Source of the DNA: Alphaproteobacteria bacterium
GTDB lineage: Bacteria; Myxococcota_A; UBA796; UBA2385
Length of the DNA: 64,000 nucleotides
Assembly: GCA_020632755.1 (NCBI GenBank)
Contig: JACKEY010000014.1
Span: forward strand, 1-64,000
Direction: 5' to 3'
How positions within the stretch are numbered: position 1 is the stretch's first letter; the number at the start of each line of letters is the position of its first letter. The position numbers and the translations under genes were made by a program. A model generated the notes under the pieces. That model saw nothing but the letters and a program-made list of their open reading frames with translations. It did no database searches and had not been told where the DNA came from. Positions 19,511 through 31,328 of this stretch are shown here, one piece after another.

Positions 19511-19831
19511 TCACCCCATCGGCGGCGCTCCCCCACCCGAGCGGCGCCGGGTGGCGGTCAGCTGCTCGGGGGTGGCGCCGAACTGCCGCGCGCGGGCGAT
19601 GGCGCTGCCGGCGTCGGCGTGCTCGCCGGTGGCCATCCGGAACCGGGCCTCGGCCAGGTTGAGCTCGACCAGGGCCGACAGGGCGGCCTGTCGCATGGCG
19701 TCCGCCTCGGGCCCCTCGACACCTTCGAGCTCCAGCCTGGCCTCGTTGTAGTTCTTCTCCGCCATGTACTGCGCAGCGCGCGTGATCTTCCGAGCCGCTC
19801 CCCGCGTCGGGTCACGATCGAACCATCCCAT
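19511..19831 (-). CDS. Small TPR-like helical protein
   Basis: 106 aa from ATG 19831 (MGWFDRDPTRGAARK). The middle consists of helical pairs with alanine-rich spacing (AAQYMAEKNYNEARLELEG, QAALSALVELNLAEARFRMA, DAGSAIARARQFG) like tetratricopeptide repeats, which mediate protein-protein contacts. No signal peptide. It converges with the preceding gene, seven bases apart. Partner unknown. Confidence 0.7.
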   Translation of the reverse strand: MGWFDRDPTRGAARKITRAAQYMAEKNYNEARLELEGVEGPEADAMRQAALSALVELNLAEARFRMATGEHADAGSAIARARQFGATPEQLTATRRRSGGGAPPMG

Positions 19832-20153
19832 CGGATGCCTGGGGCCGTTCCGTGCCACGCCGCGCGGCGACCTCGCCGTGCCGGGCACGAGAACGCCGCC
19901 GGGTGGCGCCGGCGGGGGCCGATGGCGGCCTGCCGCGGCGATCCTGTGCGCCGGCAAGGTGGACGACAAGGGGGTCTTGACGCCGATTCGGCGCTGGATA
20001 CGACGCCGCCGGCGCCGCGAGAGACGACCTCCACGCGGCGTCCGAGCCTCAGCCGACACCGGGCGGGTGCCCGCAACGTCGGCCCAGCTGCTGGCTCGTG
20101 CTCCGAGTACCGGAGCCGCGCGGGGCAACGGACCCCGCATCGGAAGACAAGAC
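19832..20153. other. Non-coding divergent region, 322 bases
   Basis: Between the small TPR-like gene and the Big-domain lipoprotein gene. Open frames crossing it have Arg/Pro-rich, non-protein-like translations. The only promoter-like pair I see is TTGACG (19977-19982) and TACGAC (19999-20004) with a 16-base spacer, about 150 bases before the lipoprotein start; weak. Confidence 0.35.
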
Positions 20154-20756
20154 ATGTTCGCGCTGCTTGCGTTGCTGTCGGCCTGTGGGCCGCAGCCGGG
20201 CGCTGTCGAGATCGACGGCGCCAGCGTCATCACCGTGCACGACCTCGCGGCCGTGCCGCTCCCCTCCGTGACCGTCACGGACACCAGCGGGGCGCCCATG
20301 ACGCTGCCTGGGGGTGCTGTGTGGACCGTGGAGCCCCCCGCCGCCGGCTCTGTCGACCCCGTGCTGGGTACCTTCCAGCCGGCGGCCGAAGGGCCCCTCG
20401 TCCTGAAGGCGACCGTGGGCCAGGTCTCGACCACCATCGACGTCCAGGTCGTGATCCCCGACGAGATCCTGGTCTCGGGCCTGCACAGCGGGTCGTCCAT
20501 CGCGGTCGGCGAGTCCGTGCTGCTGTCGGCCGCCGTGGTCGACCAGGGAGCCCCCCTCGAGGGCTTCGTCGTCACCTGGGAGAGCTCCGATCCGGCCGTG
20601 GCCGAGGTCGCTGCCGACGGCCAGCTTCGCGCCCTGTCGCCCGGCGAGGCGACCCTGTTCGCCCGCTCCGGCGCCATGATGCGTGCCGTGTCGGTCCAGG
20701 TCGTCGCCCCGTCCCTGGCCGAGGAGCAGCCCGCCTCGACCACCGGCGCGATGTAG
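20154..20756 (+). CDS. Lipoprotein with bacterial Ig-like (Big) domains
   Basis: 200 aa. Lipoprotein signal MFALLALLSACGP (lipobox LSAC). Two Ig-like halves follow: residues about 25-105 and a clearer Big_2-type domain at 110-185 (SIAVGESVLLSAAVVDQG, VTWESSDPAVAEVAADGQLRAL, GEATLFARSG). Big domains are surface spacers or adhesion modules. A GGAAG lies about seven bases before the ATG. The last 12 codons and the downstream hairpin are duplicated 2.24 kb away after the next gene. Confidence 0.8.
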   Translation: MFALLALLSACGPQPGAVEIDGASVITVHDLAAVPLPSVTVTDTSGAPMTLPGGAVWTVEPPAAGSVDPVLGTFQPAAEGPLVLKATVGQVSTTIDVQVVIPDEILVSGLHSGSSIAVGESVLLSAAVVDQGAPLEGFVVTWESSDPAVAEVAADGQLRALSPGEATLFARSGAMMRAVSVQVVAPSLAEEQPASTTGAM

Positions 20757-20800
20757 CGTCTGCCGCGGGCCGACCACGGCGGGTGCGTCGTGGTCGGCTG
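20721..20800 (+). repeat. 80-bp repeat with hairpin, copy A
   Basis: Covers the end of the lipoprotein gene and a downstream 10-bp perfect stem GCCGACCACG/CGTGGTCGGC (20769-20778 and 20789-20798). Copy B at 22961-23040 is about 90% identical with the stem fully conserved. The hairpin is a plausible terminator without a U-tract. Confidence 0.8.
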
Positions 20801-20920
20801 CGCCTTCGGTGGAAGCCAGGGAGCGCGCACGCCTGATTGACCGACGCGCCGACGGGGCTGTAGCCTCGCGCGGGGGATTCCAGGTTCCCCCGATCGAACT
20901 GCGCCTTTCCCGGAGCCACC

Positions 20921-22957
20921 GTGCCGTCTCTCACCGTTCAGGATTTCCTCGTCGTCGATCGCGATCCCCAGGGCACCCGCCAGGCGCGGCTCGAGGTCGG
21001 GGAGGTGGACGAACCCAATCGGCGCGGGGAGTACGCCCGGCTGCGTCTCGGGGCCGTCGACCACGACGACGACGGCCGCATCGAGCTGGTGTCCGGTCAC
21101 CAGCTGCGGTCGGCGCCCGACGACCTGGCGCAGCTGGACGCTTCGGCGCGACTGTCGTTGTGGGACGACGGGGAGCTCGCATGTGTCGATGTGTATGCCC
21201 GGAACAACGGCGGCTACATCGAGGTGCGCCAGAACGGACTGGGTGGGCGGATCGCCAACGCCAGCCTGAGGTCAGACCATCTGTCCTTGGGGCGCTGGGT
21301 CGGAGGGCAGTACACCCAGGGGCCGGTCCTCGAAGCGGCGGGGACCCTGGGCCTGGATGGCCAGGCTCCGGGCTCGCAGTTGCTGGGGCCCAAGGACGCG
21401 ACCTGCTACTTCAGCGCTCCGAACCGGCGGCTGCAGATCACCAAGTGGTTGGCGATGGGGGTGGACGACGCCGTGTCCACCGACGAAGACCAGCGCCGCC
21501 GCGGCTGGCTGCGGCTGGGCGACAGGACCGGCCAGGCACGGATCGACCTGCAGAGCTCCGCGGTGGACGGTGGTCGCACCATCGGCATCGAGCTGGAAGC
21601 CAGCCAGGCGGGCACCCGTCTGTCGCTGGACGGTCTCCGGCATGGGTGGCGCGGACCCGGCCGCACCACCCGGGTGGAGCTGCTGGGCGAACACGGCACC
21701 ATGGAGTTCCGGGACATCGCAGGCGATCCGGCGATCCGGCTGGACTCGAGCGTCGAGACCGGCCCTGCGACCGATGACGACGACCCGGCGCCGCACATCT
21801 CGCGGCTGTCGCTGCTGCACACCAACGATCGCGACGAGACGGAAGAGGTGATCGGCCTGGACTCGGCCGGGGGCGTCCGCATCGGTGGTCACGAGCGGCA
21901 GGGAGAGCTCACGGTCCGCGACAAGGACGGGCATGAGCGGATCGTCGCCAGTGCCGCGGACGGCTCGTTCTCGCTCCGGACCCCGGCGGGGGCCGCGGTG
22001 GCGCGGCTGGACGCGCGGGCGAACCTCGATCTGGGCGGCTCGCAGATGGGCGGCGACATCCGCCTGATCGACAACGACGATCGCGAGCGCATGCACCTGC
22101 ACTCGCGCGACGGGTCGCTCACCGTCAAGGACGAACACGGCAACACGACGGTCCACTTCGACGGCGACGGCAAGCTGTCGGTCCGCGGCGAAGCCCACTG
22201 TGGGCACCTGCGGGTGCAGGGCCGGCGGGACGACGCGGTCGCCGTCACGCCCACGGCCCTGGCCTTCCACGACGGGGGCGAGCGGCGTGCGGTGCTGGAT
22301 CGGTCCGGGCTCCGGTTCTCACAGGGCGGAGAGATCACGCTCGAGGACCCCAGCGGGGCCACCAGCGTGTCGCTGTCCGGCGGCGGGCGCGGGTACGCCA
22401 GCATCGGCAACGCCAGTCGCGGCCCGGCCATCCAGATGTTCGGAAGCGGTGTGGTCCAGGTGGTGGGGCGAGACGGCACGGTGGGCATCCGGCTGGACGG
22501 TGACTCCGGTGCGATCAACGCCACCGGTACGATCTCGGCCGCGGAGTGCAACTGCGACTGCGCCGAGCTCTTCGACACGCTCGCCTTCGAGATCGAGCCC
22601 GGGTCCGTGATGGTGCACGACGGTGATGGGCGAAGCGTGCCGTGCTCGCAGGCCTACGATCGCAAGGCCGTCGGGGTCGTGTCCGGCGCCGGGTCGTTCC
22701 GTCCGGCGATGCTGCTGGGCGACCGGGCCGACCGCTCGCACACCGCACCCATCGCCCTGGTGGGTCGGGTGTGGTGCAAGGCCGACGCGAGCTTCGGGGC
22801 CATCGATGTCGGCGATCTGCTCACGACCTCGCCGACGCCGGGGCATGCGATGGTGGCATCGGATCCTGCGCGGGCCTTCGGCGCGGTCGTCGGCAAGGCG
22901 CTGAGTCGCCTGGACGCGGGGACCGGAATGGTCCTGATGCTGGTGACCCTGCAGTAG
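20921..22957 (+). CDS. Beta-structured tail-fibre-like surface protein
   Basis: 678 aa; GTG start with CGGAG five bases upstream. No signal peptide. The middle (residues about 90-530) is a long run of short beta strands with repeated GxxxLxDxxG, DRDGxxxVxxD and HFDGDGKL patterns, like phage-tail-fibre or haemagglutinin solenoids. The C-terminal about 130 residues (CDCAELFD, YDRKAVGVVSG, ALVGRVWCKADA, GDLLTTSPTPGHAM) are a conserved end module found in tail-fibre-like and autotransporting surface proteins. No other phage genes are nearby, so a domesticated or contractile-system fibre role is only possible, not shown. Confidence 0.75.
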   Translation: MPSLTVQDFLVVDRDPQGTRQARLEVGEVDEPNRRGEYARLRLGAVDHDDDGRIELVSGHQLRSAPDDLAQLDASARLSLWDDGELACVDVYARNNGGYIEVRQNGLGGRIANASLRSDHLSLGRWVGGQYTQGPVLEAAGTLGLDGQAPGSQLLGPKDATCYFSAPNRRLQITKWLAMGVDDAVSTDEDQRRRGWLRLGDRTGQARIDLQSSAVDGGRTIGIELEASQAGTRLSLDGLRHGWRGPGRTTRVELLGEHGTMEFRDIAGDPAIRLDSSVETGPATDDDDPAPHISRLSLLHTNDRDETEEVIGLDSAGGVRIGGHERQGELTVRDKDGHERIVASAADGSFSLRTPAGAAVARLDARANLDLGGSQMGGDIRLIDNDDRERMHLHSRDGSLTVKDEHGNTTVHFDGDGKLSVRGEAHCGHLRVQGRRDDAVAVTPTALAFHDGGERRAVLDRSGLRFSQGGEITLEDPSGATSVSLSGGGRGYASIGNASRGPAIQMFGSGVVQVVGRDGTVGIRLDGDSGAINATGTISAAECNCDCAELFDTLAFEIEPGSVMVHDGDGRSVPCSQAYDRKAVGVVSGAGSFRPAMLLGDRADRSHTAPIALVGRVWCKADASFGAIDVGDLLTTSPTPGHAMVASDPARAFGAVVGKALSRLDAGTGMVLMLVTLQ

Positions 22958-22960
22958 GTC

Positions 22961-23040
22961 GAGGAGCAGCCTGCCTCGACCAGCGGCGCGATGTAGGTCC
23001 CGCCCCGGGCCGACCACGGCGGGTGGGTCGTGGTCGGCTG
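22961..23040 (+). repeat. 80-bp repeat with hairpin, copy B
   Basis: Begins three bases after the stop of the tail-fibre-like gene. It includes a vestigial copy of the lipoprotein's last codons and stop, then the same 10-bp stem (23009-23018 and 23029-23038). Confidence 0.8.
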
Positions 23041-23120
23041 TGGCGTCGGGGGCGGGCTCGGGTCAGTAGCGTGCAGAGGCCGCCGCGGTGTCCCACCCTC
23101 CTCCCGCCCCGAGGCCCCCC

Positions 23121-24401
23121 ATGTCCCTGCCCTCCGTCCTGCTGCTCACCGGCTGCGTGACCTCGGTCCTGCCGCTCAGCTTCGACTTCTCGGACGAAGA
23201 CGAGGCCGAGGCGCTGGACCTGACGATCGACGCGCTCGACCAGGCCTATGCCTTCACCGACTGGAAGGGGCTCGACTGGGAGGCGGTCCACGATCGGCTC
23301 GAAGACGAGCCCGACTGGGACCGACGCCTGCGCCGACTGGTCGAGGAGATCCCCGACGGCCACGTCTGGCTGGAGCACGAAGACGGTCGCCTGTGTCCCG
23401 AGGCGACGGGCGCTGCGGGCGTGCTGTTCAGCGACACCGACGACGGCGATGTCGTCGTGGTCCGATCCGAGGCCGCGGGGGTCGAGCCGGGCGATGTGCT
23501 GCGGACCTGGAACGGACTCGATCCCGAGGCCGCGATCGCCGCGCAGCCACTGTTCTGCTTCCCGGTCGGTCTGGCCACGGAGGAGCGCCGCCGGAACGGG
23601 CGGATCCGGCTCTTGGGCCGAGGTCTCGCCGGCTCCGCCCACGAGCTGGAGCTCGAGCGCGACGGAGCGCGCGTCGATGTGGCCCTGGAGCTCGCGAAGG
23701 ACGGCGCGGATCCGCGGACGGCCTTGGGACTGCAGCCGCCGACCGAGCGGATCTCGTCGCGGATGCTGACCGCGGACATCGGCTACCTGTCCATCGGGTG
23801 GGAGGACACGGCGATCAGCGACCGGGCGGCGCGGCGGGCCCTGCGACAGCTGTGGGCGGACGGTGCACGGGCGCTGGTGCTCGATCTCCGCGACAACGAC
23901 GGCGGCACCGATCAGACCGCGGCCAACATCGTCGGCATGTTCACCGATCACGAGTGGTTCTACGAGACCATCACGATGTACGACCGCCGGGTCGAAGGCC
24001 AGGCGGTGATCAGCGAGGTCTGGGTCGAGCCGCAGGAGCTGTACTGGGATCTGCCGGTCGTGGTGCTGATCAACGGCAACACGGTCTCTTCGGGTGAGGG
24101 CATGGCCATGATGCTCGATCGCTTCCCCGGCGTGGAGCTGGTCGGCTTCGAGGGCACGGCGGCGAGCTTCGGGTCCTCGGGATCGACGGTGAAGCTCCCG
24201 GACGGCTGGGTGCTGACGTGGCCAGCGGGCCGATCGCTGGATGCCGATGGACAGATCCAGCTGGACAGTGACCAGTCGCTGCAGGGCGGTGTGGTGCCGG
24301 ACCACCGGATCCCGTGGACCCTCGAGAACCGCGTGGCGTGGGCCGCGGATCCCGATGGCTACGAGATCGCCGTGGCCATCGAGCGTCTGGAGGCGCTGTG
24401 A
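23121..24401 (+). CDS. S41-family peptidase-like lipoprotein
   Basis: 426 aa; ATG 23121 gives lipoprotein signal MSLPSVLLLTGCVT (lipobox LTGC). The C-terminal half is an S41/tricorn-core domain: DIGYLSIGWEDT, ALVLDLRDNDGGTD, VVVLINGNTVSSGEGMAM (Ser-Ser-Gly-Glu near residues 323-326), GVVPDHRIPWT. These processing peptidases act in the periplasm. The Lys of the usual FGKG motif is not evident (VGFEGTAASFG instead), so activity may differ from CtpA. It overlaps the next gene by four bases (GTGA). Confidence 0.85.
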   Translation: MSLPSVLLLTGCVTSVLPLSFDFSDEDEAEALDLTIDALDQAYAFTDWKGLDWEAVHDRLEDEPDWDRRLRRLVEEIPDGHVWLEHEDGRLCPEATGAAGVLFSDTDDGDVVVVRSEAAGVEPGDVLRTWNGLDPEAAIAAQPLFCFPVGLATEERRRNGRIRLLGRGLAGSAHELELERDGARVDVALELAKDGADPRTALGLQPPTERISSRMLTADIGYLSIGWEDTAISDRAARRALRQLWADGARALVLDLRDNDGGTDQTAANIVGMFTDHEWFYETITMYDRRVEGQAVISEVWVEPQELYWDLPVVVLINGNTVSSGEGMAMMLDRFPGVELVGFEGTAASFGSSGSTVKLPDGWVLTWPAGRSLDADGQIQLDSDQSLQGGVVPDHRIPWTLENRVAWAADPDGYEIAVAIERLEAL

Positions 24402-25084
24402 TCCTGCTGTGTCTGTGGCTGTGGACGATGGCGGCCCACGCCGGTTCCTGGGCGGGGATGCGGAACACCGCCGACACCCTCGATCCGGGTGAGGTGGTCC
24501 TGCGGCTCCCGACGGGGCGCTCGGCGGTCGGCCTGTCCCCGTCGACCGAGGTCTTCCTCACCCCCTTCGATGTCGTGATGGGCGGCACGCGCCTGGGTGT
24601 CGAGCAGGTCGTGGTCGAGCGGGGGGCCGTGGCCTGGTCGTTGTCGCCTTCGATCGCCGAGAAGTGGTCCCTCGGGCGCACCGGGCTGCGCCTGGAGTCG
24701 GTCGTGACAGGGACCCGTGGGCGGACGAGCGCGAGCATCGTCGTGGCCGGTGACGTGAACCTGCTGCGGCAGACGACCCTCGGCGAGACCGCCTCCCAGC
24801 GGTGGACCGTCGATCGGGTGCACGTGCCTGTCGCGGTCATCGTCGACCACGCATGGCGGGACTCCGTGGTGCGAGGCACGGCCCGAGTCGGCCTGCTCGA
24901 CGAGGGCCGCGCGATGACGTGGGGCACCGTCGTCGGTTCCTTCCTGCATCGGTTCGGGGGGCTGCACTTCGAGGTGGGCGCGGGACTGTTCGTCGGACGC
25001 CCCTCCGAACACACCTTCCTGGGCACCTACGAGCACCTGCTGGTCGCGCCGTACCCCAAGCTCGACCTGTGGTGGCAGCTGTAG
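24398..25084 (+). CDS. Exported beta-rich protein
   Basis: 228 aa; GTG start at 24398 inside the preceding stop, with GGAGG four bases upstream. A signal peptide (ILLCLWLWTMAAHAG) is followed by alternating hydrophobic beta strands ending in ...LWWQL, a terminal aromatic pattern seen in outer-membrane proteins. It may be a small outer-membrane or periplasmic beta protein. Coupling with the S41 lipoprotein suggests a shared envelope function. Family not recognised. Confidence 0.75.
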   Translation: MILLCLWLWTMAAHAGSWAGMRNTADTLDPGEVVLRLPTGRSAVGLSPSTEVFLTPFDVVMGGTRLGVEQVVVERGAVAWSLSPSIAEKWSLGRTGLRLESVVTGTRGRTSASIVVAGDVNLLRQTTLGETASQRWTVDRVHVPVAVIVDHAWRDSVVRGTARVGLLDEGRAMTWGTVVGSFLHRFGGLHFEVGAGLFVGRPSEHTFLGTYEHLLVAPYPKLDLWWQL

Positions 25085-25163
25085 GTCCAGCCGGTGCCTT
25101 CCCCGGCGCGCGCGGACCGGCCTCCACCGGAGTCCGCTGGCCACCGCATCGTGCACGGTCGCC

Positions 25164-25340
25164 GTGGACCCGGGCAGCGGCGAGAGTCTGTTCACCGCCG
25201 CTCACGGCACCCTCAGCGGTGGCTTCGATCTGCTGGACCGGGAAGATGGCTACGAGTCCAGCAGCGGCGACGCGGTGGACTTCGTGGAGGTCGATCCCTT
25301 CGCGGGGTCCTTCGAGTGCGGGGTGGTGGACGTGAGCTGA
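25164..25340 (+). pseudogene. Possible gene remnant within a 365-base spacer
   Basis: The spacer 25085-25449 carries a 58-codon open frame (GTG 25164 to TGA 25340) with protein-like composition: SLFTAAHGTLSGGFDLL, then YESSSGDAVDFVEVDPF and CGVVDVS. There is no ribosome site, and the frame stays open upstream into the previous gene, so it looks like the 3' end of a lost secreted-protein gene rather than a live gene. After it only TTGACA at 25375 resembles a promoter box, with no good -10. Confidence 0.35.
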
Positions 25341-25449
25341 GCAGGCCGGCGGCCGTGCGGGTCCCTCCCCCCGGTTGACAGGGCCGCGACCTCCTCGGCA
25401 CCATCGGGGCCATCCGATCTCCCGGGCCGCCAAAGTGCCGTACCTTCCG

Positions 25450-26901
25450 ATGCTCTCGCTCCTCGCCCTGCCTGGCGCCGCCCACGCCGGAGCGACGGGC
25501 ATCCTGAGACAGCTCGGGGGTCCGACCGTGGCGGGCATCCCGATCGACGATGCGGACGCCTGGCTGGCGGCCGGGGCGCCGGGCGGGAAGATCTGCGAGC
25601 GCGAGCAGCCCACGGACACGACCTGGCGGGTGGCGCCCTGCAAGGACGACGTGGTGGTCGATGTGACCTTCCACCACCGCGACGGGCATGTGTGGGCCGC
25701 CGATGTGGAGCTCGCCGTCGATGTGACCCGCGGGTACACGCAGCCCGGTCTGCCACAACGGCGTCGGGTCGTCGGTGTGCAGGGCCGACGGGAGTTCTCG
25801 TCCACCGACCGGGAGCGACTGTTCACCGAGCTCGATCGCGACAGCCCCTACCTGCCGACGATCCAGCACTTCTGGGTGGTGCTCGACCCGGAAGCCTGGG
25901 TCGAGGGGTTGGACATCTGGACCGAGGGCCAGCACGTCGCCCACGTGGTCGAGCTGGCCCGGCGCGAGGCCTGGCCGGAGGTCGTCGCCGAGAACCAGCG
26001 GATCTCGATGTGGACCGGGGCGGTGCGCAGCCGCCTTCGCGAGCTCGGCAAGGATCGCATCGCGCACCTCGACGAACGTCGGATCGACGAAGCCGTGGGC
26101 TACCTGGCGGGGCTGGACGCGGCGATGGGGTCGGGCAAGGAACCCGTTCGGACGGCCGCAGAAGCCCTGCGACCGCGCCTGGCCCGCGAGGCCGCGGACC
26201 TGCCCCCGGCGACCCGCATGGGGCTGGAGTTCGTGCTCGGCGGGCTCGCGCAGGCCGGGGCCCCGCCGGCCGGCCAGGCGCAGCCCGACGGCGTCGAGGT
26301 GCTCGCCGGCACGTCCACCGGGCCGCTGACCTGGCGGCCGCTGCTGGGCCTGGGGCGCCTGCAGGACAGCCGCACCTGCTTCGAACAAGCCTTCGGCCAG
26401 CCGGGCTCTCCCCTCCCGCGCAGCCAGGCGGACGTGGGGCTCAGCGTGATCCGTGGGCTGGCACGGCAGGCCTGGATCCGGCAGCGGTGCAGGACGTCCG
26501 GGAGCAGGGCGGTCGACGCCGCCCGGACGCTGCGGATGCCGCTCGAAGTAGCCATCGTCCCGCGCCAGCGGGGTGCTGACGGAGCCCGCGGTCGCGTGGA
26601 AGGGGCCCGTCCCTGCACGGGATCGCGGCGGGCGCCGGGGCCCGTCCGTGCGCCCGGTCACCCCTCGATCAACCGCTTCAGGGCCGCCCGCGCGAACCGC
26701 CACGTGCGGCTCACCGAGCGGGGCGAGGTGCCCATGACTTCGGCCACCTCGTCGATGGTCATGCCGCCGAACACCCGGAGCAGGACCACCCGCGCCGCGT
26801 CGGGCTGGACCTGCTCGAGCTTGCGCAGAGCGTCGTCGACCTCGATCACGTCGATGTCCTGGGCCAGCTCGCCCACGCCGCTGAGGGTCGTGTGGTGCTG
26901 A
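25450..26901 (+). CDS. Exported hypothetical protein with doubtful 3' end
   Basis: ATG 25450 gives a signal peptide (MLSLLALPGAAHAG). Residues to about 270 look like a normal protein (DGHVWAADVELAVDVTRGY, YLPTIQHFWVVLDPEAWVEGL, then helices). At 26265-26347 an 83-bp segment, also found in the lipoprotein gene at 35143-35225, occurs in frame. After about 26560 the translation becomes Arg/Pro-rich, and the frame runs 244 bases into the convergent sigma factor gene. The native C-terminus is therefore probably lost or shifted; the listed end is only the first in-frame stop. Function unknown. Confidence 0.55.
   Translation: MLSLLALPGAAHAGATGILRQLGGPTVAGIPIDDADAWLAAGAPGGKICEREQPTDTTWRVAPCKDDVVVDVTFHHRDGHVWAADVELAVDVTRGYTQPGLPQRRRVVGVQGRREFSSTDRERLFTELDRDSPYLPTIQHFWVVLDPEAWVEGLDIWTEGQHVAHVVELARREAWPEVVAENQRISMWTGAVRSRLRELGKDRIAHLDERRIDEAVGYLAGLDAAMGSGKEPVRTAAEALRPRLAREAADLPPATRMGLEFVLGGLAQAGAPPAGQAQPDGVEVLAGTSTGPLTWRPLLGLGRLQDSRTCFEQAFGQPGSPLPRSQADVGLSVIRGLARQAWIRQRCRTSGSRAVDAARTLRMPLEVAIVPRQRGADGARGRVEGARPCTGSRRAPGPVRAPGHPSINRFRAARANRHVRLTERGEVPMTSATSSMVMPPNTRSRTTRAASGWTCSSLRRASSTSITSMSWASSPTPLRVVWC
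26265..26347 (+). repeat. 83-bp dispersed repeat, copy 1
   Basis: About 95% identical (four mismatches) to 35143-35225, same orientation and same reading frame; three of the four differences are synonymous. It encodes QPDGVEVLAGTSTGPLTW in both genes. Confidence 0.85.
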
Positions 26902-27145
26902 CCGCCGCCACGCTTCTGGGCCTGGCGGGCGACGGCGTGGTTGACCAGGATCTGTCGCATCGCCTTGGCGGCGACGGCCAGGAAGTGGGCCCGGCTCTCG
27001 TACCGGGTCGTGCCCTGCTGCAGCTTGGCCCAGGCTTCGTGCAGCAGGGCGGTCGGCTGCAGGGTCTGCTGGCCCCCGGCGATGCGGCCGGCGACCCGGC
27101 GCAGGTAGGCGTAGGTCTCGGCGTCCAGCTCTGGCAGGGAGTCGT

Positions 27146-27149
<4 letters not shown>
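26658..27149 (-). CDS. ECF-like sigma factor (sigma-70 ECF, TIGR02999-type)
   Basis: 163 aa; GTG at 27149 overlaps the kinase stop (GTGA). Region 2 features: LQPTALLHEAWAKLQ, FLAVAAKAMRQILVNHA, KRGGG. Region 4 features: VVLLRVFGGMTIDEVAEVMG and SPRSVSRTWRFARAAL. This is the sigma subfamily typically encoded next to PknB-type kinases in Planctomycetes, Acidobacteria and Myxococcota. Here it follows the kinase in the same transcript, so kinase signalling likely controls it or it controls the kinase operon. Confidence 0.92.
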
Positions 27150-31195
<4,046 letters not shown>

Positions 31196-31328
31196 GCCAT
31201 GCTCCGCAGGCTCCGCAGACTATCGCCCCGCGGCGGCGCTGGTGGCGGCGAAGCGCGGCGAAGAATTCTCGATCGGATCTGGCGAGGTCTGGCGCCGTCT
31301 CTGGTGGAAGAGGGTGCAGGAGGTCCCC

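Noticed and set aside
25375..25403. TTGACA as a full sigma-70 promoter for the gene at 25450
   Set aside because: At 16-18 bases spacing there is no acceptable -10 hexamer.
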